Source: Bdellovibrio sp. CG22_combo_CG10-13_8_21_14_all_39_27 (GTDB lineage Bacteria; Bdellovibrionota; Bacteriovoracia; Bacteriovoracales; Bacteriovoracaceae). Taken from it: DNA of 64,000 nucleotides. The DNA lies in assembly GCA_002786715.1 (NCBI GenBank), contig PCTW01000044.1:40146-104145 (forward strand), read 5' to 3'. Below, piece by piece: positions 17,060 to 26,105 of the stretch. Each line of letters starts with the position of its first letter. The first letter of the stretch is position 1. The notes below the pieces were generated by a model, which was given only the letters and a program-made list of their open reading frames with translations, was not told the DNA's origin and searched no databases. The translations under genes and the position numbers were made by a program.

Positions 17060-18073
17060 TTAGAGTCCTAGTTCGGAGGTTAGACAGACCTTTCCCCGTC
17101 CAGTTTCTTTTGCTTGATACATCATCTTATCGGCCTGAGCGATGATATCCTCTCTGTTCTGGGCATCTTGTGGAAAGAGAGAAATTCCAATTGAAACAGT
17201 TAATCTAAAAGTTTTAACTGCATCTTCATGAATGTCTTTTTCTTTTGCCTGAAAATGACAATTTTTAACTGTATTGAGAATACGATAGCCAATCGTTTTG
17301 GCGAGCTCAAGATCAACATCTCTAATGATTAGTACAAACTCATCTCCGCCATAACGATAAATCAGGTCAGTCTCCCGCAGGCAAGCTCGTAAAATATTGG
17401 CCATATCAACTAATATTTGTGTTCCTACTAAATGCCCGTGACCATCATTGACGCTTTTAAAATGATCAATATCTATAAAGAGTACAGCAAAGCCTTCTTT
17501 ATGATTGGAATATCTTATAATGGCCTCATCTAGGTCCTTAAAGAGTTTTCTTTGATTAAACAAACCGGTGACATCATCAACATGAACAAGATGTTCAAGT
17601 CTTCTCATCTCATCAAATTTAATCTGCCGCTTTGATTGAGATTGAAAAAAATGAACGAGATAGTCCCATAAAACAGGATCACATTGAATTGCTTCCAGAA
17701 CAGCGTAAACTGTTTGTTTTTCGCTTTTGGAAATCGTAAAACAGATGTCATCATTTCCATTGGTAACCCAATTGAACTCTTCACCCTTTTGAATTAGCAT
17801 CTCAATTAATGATGCATGATTTTGTTGATTTTGAGGTTCGCATTGTTTTTTATTCCAAACAATTCTTGATGTATTTAAAATTTCACTCGCTTTGGTTGCA
17901 GGTGTATCAATTGGTAAAGAATAAGCAACCATTAGTTTTATATTGAATGCATCTTTGAAAAAGCTTTCAACGGCAAAGCAAAAACTTTTACCAAAAGTTA
18001 ATTTATCAAATGAAGACATAAAATCTAAAAGTTTATTCATCTCAGATGTCTTTTTTTCATTAGCTGCATTCAA
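17060..18073 (-). CDS. Diguanylate cyclase (GGDEF)
   Basis: A 337-residue soluble protein. Residues 1-150 are a divergent sensor region with no recognised fold. Residues 165-335 are a full GGDEF domain. It keeps 'DDVTGLFNQRKLF', the metal Asp in 'LFIDIDHFKSVND', the catalytic GGDEF at 242-246, the inhibitory I-site RETD at 233-236 in correct spacing, and 'VSIGISLFP'. It should make c-di-GMP from two GTP with product feedback. Its start lies 6 bp after the stop of the receiver/acidic/coiled-coil gene, so the two form an operon. The pairing suggests localised c-di-GMP signalling. Confidence 0.92.
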   Translation of the reverse strand: MNAANEKKTSEMNKLLDFMSSFDKLTFGKSFCFAVESFFKDAFNIKLMVAYSLPIDTPATKASEILNTSRIVWNKKQCEPQNQQNHASLIEMLIQKGEEFNWVTNGNDDICFTISKSEKQTVYAVLEAIQCDPVLWDYLVHFFQSQSKRQIKFDEMRRLEHLVHVDDVTGLFNQRKLFKDLDEAIIRYSNHKEGFAVLFIDIDHFKSVNDGHGHLVGTQILVDMANILRACLRETDLIYRYGGDEFVLIIRDVDLELAKTIGYRILNTVKNCHFQAKEKDIHEDAVKTFRLTVSIGISLFPQDAQNREDIIAQADKMMYQAKETGRGKVCLTSELGL

Positions 18074-18079
18074 AAGTGC

Positions 18080-20845
18080 TTAATCCTTTAAATCATTATT
18101 TTTAGAAAGACGATTTGCCTCAACAGTCATATCATCCTCAAGAAGTTGAATAGAACCTCTTAGGGTCTTCATCATTCGTTGAAGTCTCTCCTCAAGCTTG
18201 ATTTTATCTTCACGGCTTTTCTGTTCCCTAATAACGACATTTTCCATATTGAATTCGAGCTGATCAATTTTTCTTTTCAGCTCAAGAATTTTCATATCTC
18301 TGGTTTTAACTTGAGACTCAGAATCCATTGTTACCAATTCCAGCTTTGCCTCGAGCTCTTTCTCACGATGCTTCACTTGATTTATATCAAGTCTGACTCG
18401 TCCTTCAAGACGATCGATTTCCTTGTGGGCTTGACGAAACTTTTCTTCCGCCATCAATCTCTTTTCCTCACCAATTTTAAGGCGATACTTCAGCTCATCC
18501 ACTTCATCAGCATGTCTTTTCTTGCTAATTGTGACTTCGACTTTGGCATCATCGAGCTCGGCTCTCAAGCTTAAATTCTCTTGATCAAGTTGAGCATTCT
18601 CGCTTTTAAGTACCTTTATTTCGGCCAACATTTTCTCTCTGTCTTCTCGCAACTGCCTGATGGTTGCTTGCAATCTGACCAGATCACCTTCATTGACATA
18701 AGTTTGGGCGACGTCAACCTGAGTTGAAAAAGTCATAACGCCTTTTTCTTTTTTGCCCGAAGTTGCTGGCGAAGCAATTTCTTCTTCAAGCTCTTCAACG
18801 TCCTCACTATCTTCTTCTTCAAATAAATTTTCGGTCTCTGTTTCTTTGGCGATTTGCTTACTGGACATGATCATTGTGACGTCAGTTTCATCGGACCCTG
18901 TATCAACATCAAGATCATCAAACTCGCCGGTTTTCTCATCAATTATATCTTCGTCATCGGAAGACAGATCAATAGCATCTTCGTCCTCTTCAAAAGCTGG
19001 CATTCCTTTTTGCATAACAATTGTTTTATCGGTATGATCATCTTCCTCACTAAAGAGTTCATCATCAGCAAAACTTCCAGTGTCATCAGAATGAATTTCT
19101 TCTTCATCGGTTGCTGAAAGCTCTGCGAGATTCAACTCTCCAGATCCTTCATCAAAGTCATCTGCACCTATTTCAACATCTTCTTCGCTTAAAATTTCTT
19201 CATTTTCTTCCGCACCTAAGACAAGTTCCTCTTCTTCAGCTTCTGATTCCCCATCCGTGCCAAGATCAAATCCCGCATCTTCATCCGAATTGAGATCGAT
19301 TCCAGAGTCATCATCACCTAAGACAAGCTCTTCGGAGTCTTCACCTAATTCGAGAGCACTTGAGTCACTATCATCACTTAAATCGATTCCTCCAGCATTA
19401 TCATCACCGAGCTCTAAGCCTTGACCTTCGTCTTCAAGATCAATTCCTCCCAATTCAATTCCAGCATTTTCACTATTATCATCCTCACCTAAGTCTAGCC
19501 CTTCACTCTCTTCGTCACTGGCAAATTCCAATCCTTCATTTTCATCTTCAATTTCAACTTCCTCTGGGGCAGAGCTGCCGAACTCTAATCCAACATCCTC
19601 AGCATCCGATTCTTCATCTATGCTAAGCTCACCTGTCTTTCCTTTCGAAACACTCATATCGACCTCTTTGGAGGGAGCCAAATTTTGACTATCTATATTT
19701 GGTAATTCAAGATCATCTTCTGACGGAATTTGCATTTCTAATTCGTCATTCTGAGAAGTTTCACTTTCTACAGCTTCAGATTCTTCAGAAGCAGCTTCCA
19801 ACTGAGAAATTTCAACTTCATTCTCTTCTTCTTCCCCGAATTCAAGCGAATCTTCTGCTATTTCTTCTTCGACAGCTTCCTCGGACACTTCCGGATCATC
19901 AATGATGAGCTCTTCATCATCATCGAGAGAAATTTCTCCCTCTTCTGAGAGATGTTGAGACTCGTTAACTTCAATGTCTATTTCATCTTCATCGTCTATA
20001 ACTAATTCATCTTCTTCAGAATCTAAATTTATTTCACTTTCTTCTGATACTTCATCATCAGGAAGTTCCAAAATAAGTCCATCTTCCTCGTCTTCTTCTA
20101 TACTGATTGAAGCCTCTGAATCTATCGCTATCTTCTTTCCAGGTTCTGTTTTATCTTGCCAGTTAGGCAACTCCATATTTCCACTTTTTGCATTAACCGG
20201 CTCCGAAGAAGTCACCCCCTCTCCGAAAATAAAATCAAATTTAGCTTGGATTTTTTTATTAATTTCTGAATTCTGGAGGGCCTTTGAAGTGTTTGAAGAA
20301 TGCTTATCGATAAGCTTTCTTACTTCACTAGAAACTTTAAACTCACTTATATCTCGATCTTCAGTATTTTCTGGAGATAAGTCTTCTGAGGATGGTAATG
20401 TTTTTTTCTTTGGAGTCGAAGCTTTGCCTAAATGAATTGGCTCAAATCCAGAGTCATCAGATTCGGGATTAAGCTCAAGATAAACCGCCATTTCAATTTC
20501 ATTAACGGCCTCTTCAAGATGTCCTACTGTAAATGGTTTTCTTAAGTAGGCATGTGCTGCGGACTTACCTTTTTGATGCTTCTTTAAATCTTTAAGAGAG
20601 AGCTTGCTTGTTGCAATAAATCGATAAATCCATTCATTTTTAACTAATGAAGCAGAGAATTTTTCACGCTTCTTTTGATCTTCATCAAAATCAATAACGA
20701 GAAAGACATTGTCTTCCTCTGGTACATCATCAAGCCATTCGAGAATTTGTTCCTCTTCATGACTAACCAATAAACTTTCATGACCGAGACCTTCAACCAT
20801 CTCAATGAGTTGTGGATCTGCGGTATAAAAGATGATTCTCATCAT
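18080..20845 (-). CDS. Receiver-like, acidic linker and coiled-coil protein (AglZ/FrzS/RomR-like)
   Basis: A 921-residue protein. Residues 1-125 resemble a response-regulator receiver: candidate phospho-Asp in 'FLVIDFDED', Ser/Thr in 'FIATSKLS', Lys in 'YLRKPF'. The usual acidic pair near residue 10 is missing (IIFYTADP), so phosphorylation is doubtful. Residues about 243-690 are extremely Asp/Glu-rich with loose LxLGEDD-type repeats. Two short motifs (DKTIVM and DVTMIM) stand out in it. Residues about 715-905 are a long coiled coil. The architecture recalls AglZ and FrzS (pseudoreceiver plus coiled coil) and RomR (receiver plus acidic tail), polarity and motility hubs of myxobacteria and Bdellovibrio. 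It is cotranscribed with a diguanylate cyclase. AGGTGG precedes the double ATG. Confidence 0.75.
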   Translation of the reverse strand: MMRIIFYTADPQLIEMVEGLGHESLLVSHEEEQILEWLDDVPEEDNVFLVIDFDEDQKKREKFSASLVKNEWIYRFIATSKLSLKDLKKHQKGKSAAHAYLRKPFTVGHLEEAVNEIEMAVYLELNPESDDSGFEPIHLGKASTPKKKTLPSSEDLSPENTEDRDISEFKVSSEVRKLIDKHSSNTSKALQNSEINKKIQAKFDFIFGEGVTSSEPVNAKSGNMELPNWQDKTEPGKKIAIDSEASISIEEDEEDGLILELPDDEVSEESEINLDSEEDELVIDDEDEIDIEVNESQHLSEEGEISLDDDEELIIDDPEVSEEAVEEEIAEDSLEFGEEEENEVEISQLEAASEESEAVESETSQNDELEMQIPSEDDLELPNIDSQNLAPSKEVDMSVSKGKTGELSIDEESDAEDVGLEFGSSAPEEVEIEDENEGLEFASDEESEGLDLGEDDNSENAGIELGGIDLEDEGQGLELGDDNAGGIDLSDDSDSSALELGEDSEELVLGDDDSGIDLNSDEDAGFDLGTDGESEAEEEELVLGAEENEEILSEEDVEIGADDFDEGSGELNLAELSATDEEEIHSDDTGSFADDELFSEEDDHTDKTIVMQKGMPAFEEDEDAIDLSSDDEDIIDEKTGEFDDLDVDTGSDETDVTMIMSSKQIAKETETENLFEEEDSEDVEELEEEIASPATSGKKEKGVMTFSTQVDVAQTYVNEGDLVRLQATIRQLREDREKMLAEIKVLKSENAQLDQENLSLRAELDDAKVEVTISKKRHADEVDELKYRLKIGEEKRLMAEEKFRQAHKEIDRLEGRVRLDINQVKHREKELEAKLELVTMDSESQVKTRDMKILELKRKIDQLEFNMENVVIREQKSREDKIKLEERLQRMMKTLRGSIQLLEDDMTVEANRLSKNNDLKD

Positions 20846-21007
20846 CCACCTCTAGATTCCAGTTTAAAGGTCGCAAAGAGTCCGCGCAACTATAGGAAAT
20901 TTATGGCAATTTTGACCTTATCTCCTGTTGTTCAAAGAACAATAGTCGTTTAGAATAAGAGATGAATGCTAAAGATAAGGCCAAGAATTGGCGAAAGGTA
21001 ATGTGTT

Positions 21008-22057
21008 ATGATGAGCAGAATAACTAAACATTTTTTATTCATATCCTTGTTTTTGATTAGTCCTCTTTTTGCTGAGGAAGTTAAATCAGACCAACTTTAT
21101 CCTTCAGCTCTCGTCCATTTAGACCCTCTCTTCTCACACCACGTCCTAGTAGCTGAGAAATCAACACACACCATTCATGTTTTTAGAAATGATAGTTCTT
21201 ACCCAAAACATATTATCTCTTTTCAAATGGCCACAGGTAAAAAGGCTGGAGACAAAATATTTCAAGGTGATTATAGAACTCCAGAAGGCGTCTATTTCTT
21301 GACCGATTTCATCAGCCATGAAGAGCTTTTAAAGCGCCAAGGTCAACAAGGTGAAATCTACGGAGTTGGGGCTTTTGTTCTCGATTATCCAAATGCAATG
21401 GATCAATCTTCAGGAAAAACTGGGGGGGGAATTTGGATCCACTCAACTAATGACGAGACAAGAATTGAAAAAGGATTGGATTCGCGAGGATGTATCGTAA
21501 CTGCGAATTCAGATCTCATCGAAATTTCAAAATTTATTGAGCTCAACAGAACAGCAGTAGTCGTCGTTCAAGAACTCACTTACCTTAAAAAAGATGCCTG
21601 GGAGCAGATGAGATCAGGTCTTACTGACAGTCTCAAATTATGGTTGGAAGCTTGGCAACAGGAAGATTTTGAAAAGTATATTAGTAGTTATCATAAAGAT
21701 TTTAAAGATCCTATCCGCGGTAGTTTAAATTCATTTGGCCAATATAAAAGAGCAGTTTTCGCTGCGCCTGGAGCACCTCAGGTCGGTATCGATAATATAT
21801 CAATCCTTTACTCTGGAAGATATGCAGTCGTTACTTTTGTACAAGATTATGTTTCTAACACCATCAAAGATAAGGGCCGCAAAACTCTGTACTTTAAGCG
21901 GGACGAGTTCTACAATTGGCGCATAGTCTCAGAACAATGGACCAAAACAGGTATCCCTGAGACTGATGAGCAGGTGGCCTTTCAACCGTCAATGCGATTT
22001 TTTAAGAGCAATGATCCGGTTCAAATTTTCAATGAGGCCAAGAAACTGCGCAATTAA
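21008..22057 (+). CDS. L,D-transpeptidase (YkuD) with C-terminal NTF2-like domain
   Basis: A 349-residue exported protein with a signal peptide ending in LFA (about residue 22). Residues 45-190 are a YkuD domain with the catalytic set His145 (GGIWIHSTND) and Cys162 (SRGC). These enzymes form meso-DAP crosslinks or attach proteins to peptidoglycan through an active-site Cys. Residues 200-320 look like an NTF2-like domain ('LKLWLEAWQQEDFEKYISSYHKDF'), common in YfhG-type L,D-transpeptidases. A membrane coiled-coil protein and a bactofilin gene follow on the same strand, suggesting shape-related wall remodelling. AAAGGT lies before the start; the second ATG is an alternative. Confidence 0.9.
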   Translation: MMSRITKHFLFISLFLISPLFAEEVKSDQLYPSALVHLDPLFSHHVLVAEKSTHTIHVFRNDSSYPKHIISFQMATGKKAGDKIFQGDYRTPEGVYFLTDFISHEELLKRQGQQGEIYGVGAFVLDYPNAMDQSSGKTGGGIWIHSTNDETRIEKGLDSRGCIVTANSDLIEISKFIELNRTAVVVVQELTYLKKDAWEQMRSGLTDSLKLWLEAWQQEDFEKYISSYHKDFKDPIRGSLNSFGQYKRAVFAAPGAPQVGIDNISILYSGRYAVVTFVQDYVSNTIKDKGRKTLYFKRDEFYNWRIVSEQWTKTGIPETDEQVAFQPSMRFFKSNDPVQIFNEAKKLRN

Positions 22058-22075
22058 TTCATAGGCAGTTAAGGC

Positions 22076-22819
22076 ATGAGTAAAATTTTAACAGAAAAGA
22101 AAAGTAAACTCTCCTTCATTATTTATGATGGGGTCAAAGCACCACGTTATTACGAAATTTCAAGACAAGCGTTTCGAACCCTTTTCTGGGGACTTCCTGG
22201 ATTTTCAATCGTAAGTTTATTTATTGCCCTCGTATCTGTATTGGCCTACCAACAACTCAGAACAAATATGAATCAAGTTGATCCAGAAGTAGTGAGCCAA
22301 TTAAAAAAAGAGAATCTCGATCTCACTCAAGAAAAAGCATCAGCAGATGTCGTCTTAAAAGAACTTCAAGATAAACTCTCCCAAACAGCTGCTGTATCTG
22401 ACAATACTCCGCTTTCGATTCTTCAGCTCTACTCAACTGTTCCCGGGGCTAATGACCTAAGTCAAACCCCAGCATTGTCAATGGATGGATTCCAGACTGT
22501 TGTGGAGAATGGGCAAACTGTCGTTCGCTTTAATCTTGTCAACGTAACTAAGGATTCAGCAAGAATCTCTGGTTTTATTTTTGTAGTTTTAAGAATTGAT
22601 CAATCGCTTTATTTTTATCCTGAATCAAGCTTTAGTGAAGGAGATCTACAAGTTCTCTTTTCAAATGGTGAGATTTTTGCAACTTCACGCTTTAGACCCG
22701 TTGAAGCGAAATTCCCAGCGCCTACAAAGCCAACAACAGCACTTGTCAAAATCCTTATCTTTTCGAGAACAGGTGACTTGATGTTCAAACGAATTCAATC
22801 TTCAGAGATCAAACCATGA
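22076..22819 (+). CDS. Membrane coiled-coil protein linked to bactofilin
   Basis: A 247-residue protein with a short cytoplasmic start (about 30 residues, 'KLSFIIYDGVKAPRYYEISRQ'), one membrane helix near 37-60, a periplasmic coiled coil (72-108) and a strand-rich domain (125-245). The N-terminal arrangement resembles that of M23 peptidases encoded next to bactofilins, which begin with a similar cytosolic stub, helix and coiled coil. No M23 metal motif is present, so the peptidase domain appears to be replaced. It sits 18 bp after the L,D-transpeptidase and overlaps the bactofilin start by four bases (ATGA). Role as a connector is inferred. Confidence 0.6.
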   Translation: MSKILTEKKSKLSFIIYDGVKAPRYYEISRQAFRTLFWGLPGFSIVSLFIALVSVLAYQQLRTNMNQVDPEVVSQLKKENLDLTQEKASADVVLKELQDKLSQTAAVSDNTPLSILQLYSTVPGANDLSQTPALSMDGFQTVVENGQTVVRFNLVNVTKDSARISGFIFVVLRIDQSLYFYPESSFSEGDLQVLFSNGEIFATSRFRPVEAKFPAPTKPTTALVKILIFSRTGDLMFKRIQSSEIKP

Positions 22820-23178
22820 TTAAAATGAACCAAGAAACAGAAGTTCTCGTACGCCAGGAATATAATCTCTTTGGACAAAAATCTAAAGCAACAGGAACCT
22901 TTCATTTCTTCAATACAACTCATCTCTCTGGAGACATTGAAGGTGAAATCACCATGGACGCCGAGGCTCCATTAACGATTGAATCTAGTGCCTATATTAG
23001 AGGTTTAATTAAAGGTTCACGGATTGAAATTTTTGGAAAAATAGAAGGTTCTATAAACTGTTCAGAACTTTTGATTATTCATTCTTCGGCCATTGTTTCA
23101 GGTGAAATCATCGCCAAGAATCTCATCGTACGTCCAGGCGCTATCGTCAATATGGAATGCCAGACAGAAGCTCGCTAG
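22816..23178 (+). CDS. Bactofilin
   Basis: A 120-residue protein consisting almost wholly of a bactofilin beta-helix core (residues 18-115), with the repeating short-strand rhythm 'GTFHFFNTTHLSGDIEGEI', 'AYIRGLIKGSRIEIFGKIEGSI', 'AIVSGEIIAKNLIVRPGAIV'. Bactofilins polymerise into cytoplasmic filaments at the membrane and position wall-modifying enzymes. The ATG overlaps the previous stop; an alternative ATG lies three codons inside. Being the last gene of an L,D-transpeptidase/coiled-coil/bactofilin unit suggests a cell-shape or pole-organising role. The gene shares a CTAG stop palindrome with the convergent M16 gene. Confidence 0.92.
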   Translation: MIKMNQETEVLVRQEYNLFGQKSKATGTFHFFNTTHLSGDIEGEITMDAEAPLTIESSAYIRGLIKGSRIEIFGKIEGSINCSELLIIHSSAIVSGEIIAKNLIVRPGAIVNMECQTEAR

Positions 23179-24539
23179 AGATAATCTTTGTAATTAAGAA
23201 TAGTGACCTTTCCAAGTTTCTCTAATTCTTTTTTCAAACTTGCTTCACCTAAGACGAGAATCGTTAAGTTATCCCATTCAAAAACTTGATTCGCGAGCTG
23301 TGATAAATCATCTAATTTATAACCTCTTATCTTGTCTGCGCTTTTATAGAGCTCATCATACGAAAGTCCCAGATGATCTAAAAATAAAAGTTGAAAAAGG
23401 TAATGTTCAGATTGTTCAAATCTAAAGGGATATGAACCGGCCAATCCACTTTTCGCCAATTCAAATCTCTGCTGATCCACTTCTTTTAGGCTCAATTTTT
23501 GCAAAGAGTCTTTGACCACATTAATTAACTCCACCACTTTTTCAGCTCTTGTTGCGGTCGTAATAACTGCTCGCCCATAATCTCTTTGTGCTGCTGAAAA
23601 GGCACCCACTCCATAAACTAATCCCCTTTTGGTTCTTAATTCATCCATGAGAATTGAAGTAAAACCTCCGGCCAAAAATTCACCTAGTAAAGCGTGTCTT
23701 TCATCTCCCGGTATCAACTCATCTTTATTCAAAAAACGACCGATTCGGACTTGGGCCTGATTAGCCTTTTTCACAGGAACTAAAAAGATTGAAGGTCCTT
23801 TAGTTGTCTTTTGAGACTTATAATCAACATTACGAACAAATGTTGCTTTGCTACTCCATCCACACTCTTCATTAATAATCTTATCAATATTTAATATCTC
23901 GCTTGGCCCTGTAATATAAATTCTTTTTTTCACTTCACTATTTAACTGCTCTAATCTTTTTTTCAGGACATTCGAATTTAAAAATTTATGATCTTTCATT
24001 CGACCAGTTACAGGATAAGAAAAAGGAACTCCTTTTAAAGAAACTTCTCTAAAAACAAGATCAGCTAGAGAACGATGATCTGTTTCGACATTGGCCAGTG
24101 AGGCATGAAGACTATCTAATTCTTTTTTTAGCTCACTTTTTGGGTAAACAGAATCTTGCATAAGATGACAAACTTTTTTCATCGTCGGAACAATGTCTTT
24201 AACCAAACCAGAAATTTCTAAACGAGAATATTCGTGATTAACACTGGTGTCTAAATTGGCAGCAAAAAAATCTAGGGTATCAGAAATTTCTTTTTGACCA
24301 TAGCGACGAGTACCCGATTTAATCAAGCCTAAAGCGGCAGAAGTTGAACCTTTAACTTTTCCATCCCCCAGGGCTCCATCCGCAAAATAGACTGAAATAG
24401 AGTAAGTTGGAAAACGATCATCTTTCAACCAAAGAACGTCAACGCCACCCCAAGAGAGATTTTGAAGTTGGTCTCTACCATAGTCTTTTGCTATAGCTGT
24501 TGAAGAGATAATAAAGGCCATGAAAAAATATTTTAACAT
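23175..24539 (-). CDS. M16-family peptidase homologue, non-catalytic partner
   Basis: A 454-residue exported protein from the ATG behind AAGGACC; an in-frame ATG 14 codons upstream would overlap the previous gene and hides the signal peptide (MLKYFFMAFIISSTAIA). It has the M16 alpha/beta fold pattern: 'STSAALGLIKSGTRRYG' replaces the zinc segment, while 'LAGGFTSILMDELRTKRGLVYGVGAFS' retains the substrate-binding R/Y segment. The HxxEH zinc motif is absent. In two-subunit M16B peptidases one subunit is catalytic and the other supplies the R/Y pair. It follows the catalytic subunit gene by 13 bp. Confidence 0.85.
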   Translation of the reverse strand: MLKYFFMAFIISSTAIAKDYGRDQLQNLSWGGVDVLWLKDDRFPTYSISVYFADGALGDGKVKGSTSAALGLIKSGTRRYGQKEISDTLDFFAANLDTSVNHEYSRLEISGLVKDIVPTMKKVCHLMQDSVYPKSELKKELDSLHASLANVETDHRSLADLVFREVSLKGVPFSYPVTGRMKDHKFLNSNVLKKRLEQLNSEVKKRIYITGPSEILNIDKIINEECGWSSKATFVRNVDYKSQKTTKGPSIFLVPVKKANQAQVRIGRFLNKDELIPGDERHALLGEFLAGGFTSILMDELRTKRGLVYGVGAFSAAQRDYGRAVITTATRAEKVVELINVVKDSLQKLSLKEVDQQRFELAKSGLAGSYPFRFEQSEHYLFQLLFLDHLGLSYDELYKSADKIRGYKLDDLSQLANQVFEWDNLTILVLGEASLKKELEKLGKVTILNYKDYL

Positions 24540-24552
24540 ACAAAGGTCCTTG

Positions 24553-25953
24553 TTATTTTTTAGAGTTCTTATCCCATACACTTACAAAGAAGCTATCCGG
24601 TGAATTGAAGAGATCCTGGCAGGCGCTCTTCACTTGTGCGAGATTAATGGATAAGTATTTATTGAGTTCCGTTTTATAATAACGGTAATCACCAAAAAAA
24701 TTCTCTTGTGTTCCTAAGAGATGTGCCACTCCTGCATTAGACTGAAGTCCACTATAAAAACCGGACAAAAGCATATTACGAGATTTTTGTAGGTTTCTTT
24801 CCGTGACCACTGAATCACAGGATTTTTTAAGAGCACTCATAAGCTCCGATTTTGCCTTCGCAAGACTTCTCTTTGGTAGAAGTTCTCCACCGATTGTGAA
24901 CATCCCTGAATATCTCATATTTGAGTTTCCACTGGAAATCGAAATCATGCTCGGTCTTTTTGATTTAACAAATTGCTGTACGAGATATGAGGAATCCCCT
25001 GAGCTCAGCATTGTCGAAAGAATGTCTTGGACATAGGCAATGTCTTCTCCCAAAGCGGCAGCTTTAAAGGCCAGTATGAAAAGCGGATTAGAGCTTTGAC
25101 CATGAAGTGCAATTTCCTTATGGCCATTCCAGTGAAACTTATAATTATCAATATGATCTTTTTTGGCCTTATAGTCACGAATCTCTTGAGATGATGGCTT
25201 GAGATTACCCATTTTTTCTTCGACCTTACTAAATACCTCTGCTGCATCAACATCACCAACCACGACGATGATAGCATTGTCTGGAGTATAGAATTTTTTG
25301 AAGAAGTCTCTTACTTGATCTCGGTTCAATGAATCCAAATCTTTTAAATCTCCAATGACAGATCCTCCGTATGGGTTGCCTTGGTAAACAGCTTGGTTTG
25401 TCGCCAAGTAGATTTGCCCTCCAGGATTATTCTCATAGCGCATTTTTCTTTCTTCTTTTACGACTTGTCTTTCTTTTTCAAAAGACTCCTCTTCTAATAA
25501 AAGGTTTTCCATTCGATCAGACTCGAGATCGACAACTGTCTCTAGCAAAGTGGAAGGTACGCTTTCATAATAAACTGTAGAATCAAATGTCGTGTAAGCA
25601 TTACTTGAACCGCCATTAGATTCAATCAGTCTCTCAAAATCTCCTGGACCAAATTTCTTTGCGCCTTTGAACATTAAATGTTCCAGAAAGTGAGTAGCTC
25701 CAGTTGTCCCCGATTCTTCGTAACGGCCACCAACATTGTAAAATGTGTAGTAAGACATAATTGGCAATCGGTGGTTCTCGACCACTAAAACTTTTAAGCC
25801 ATTGCTCAAAATCTTTTTTTCAACATTGATTTCTTTCTCATCAATTGAACTGGCCATTGAATCCGTAGAATTCTTTTTAGAGTGTGAACAACTATTAATA
25901 GTCGTGCTTAACAAAAGGGCCAGAACAGACAGTGACGTCCATTTCAAAGTCAT
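24553..25953 (-). CDS. M16-family zinc peptidase lipoprotein, catalytic subunit
   Basis: A 466-residue lipoprotein with lipobox TINSC (Cys22). It has the inverted zinc motif HFLEH (His88, Glu91, His92) and the downstream acidic ligand region 'VVKEERKMRYENNP'. The protein is of typical M16B half-enzyme length. Such peptidases degrade oligopeptides or signal fragments in the periplasm. It is paired with a non-catalytic subunit gene directly downstream, matching the heterodimeric M16B arrangement. Membrane anchoring through the lipidated Cys is expected; inner or outer membrane cannot be told. Function as general envelope peptidase is inferred. Confidence 0.92.
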   Translation of the reverse strand: MTLKWTSLSVLALLLSTTINSCSHSKKNSTDSMASSIDEKEINVEKKILSNGLKVLVVENHRLPIMSYYTFYNVGGRYEESGTTGATHFLEHLMFKGAKKFGPGDFERLIESNGGSSNAYTTFDSTVYYESVPSTLLETVVDLESDRMENLLLEEESFEKERQVVKEERKMRYENNPGGQIYLATNQAVYQGNPYGGSVIGDLKDLDSLNRDQVRDFFKKFYTPDNAIIVVVGDVDAAEVFSKVEEKMGNLKPSSQEIRDYKAKKDHIDNYKFHWNGHKEIALHGQSSNPLFILAFKAAALGEDIAYVQDILSTMLSSGDSSYLVQQFVKSKRPSMISISSGNSNMRYSGMFTIGGELLPKRSLAKAKSELMSALKKSCDSVVTERNLQKSRNMLLSGFYSGLQSNAGVAHLLGTQENFFGDYRYYKTELNKYLSINLAQVKSACQDLFNSPDSFFVSVWDKNSKK

Positions 25954-26105
25954 GATATCTCCTGGGAAACATTAGTAAAAATAGTCTAATTCCAAGGACC
26001 TAGCATGGCAATGCGGAACAATTGGACCAGCTTTTCTAGTCGCGCTTTCACGACTCTTTTGGTATGATTCGCCAAAAATAACGCCTAATATTGAGGAGAT
26101 TCACC

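Noticed and set aside
18753..20435. Several Ser/His-rich reading frames on the plus strand
   Set aside because: They are the reverse complement of the GAA/GAT-rich acidic region of the minus-strand gene; Ser and His/Leu runs follow from that codon bias, and they have no start signals.
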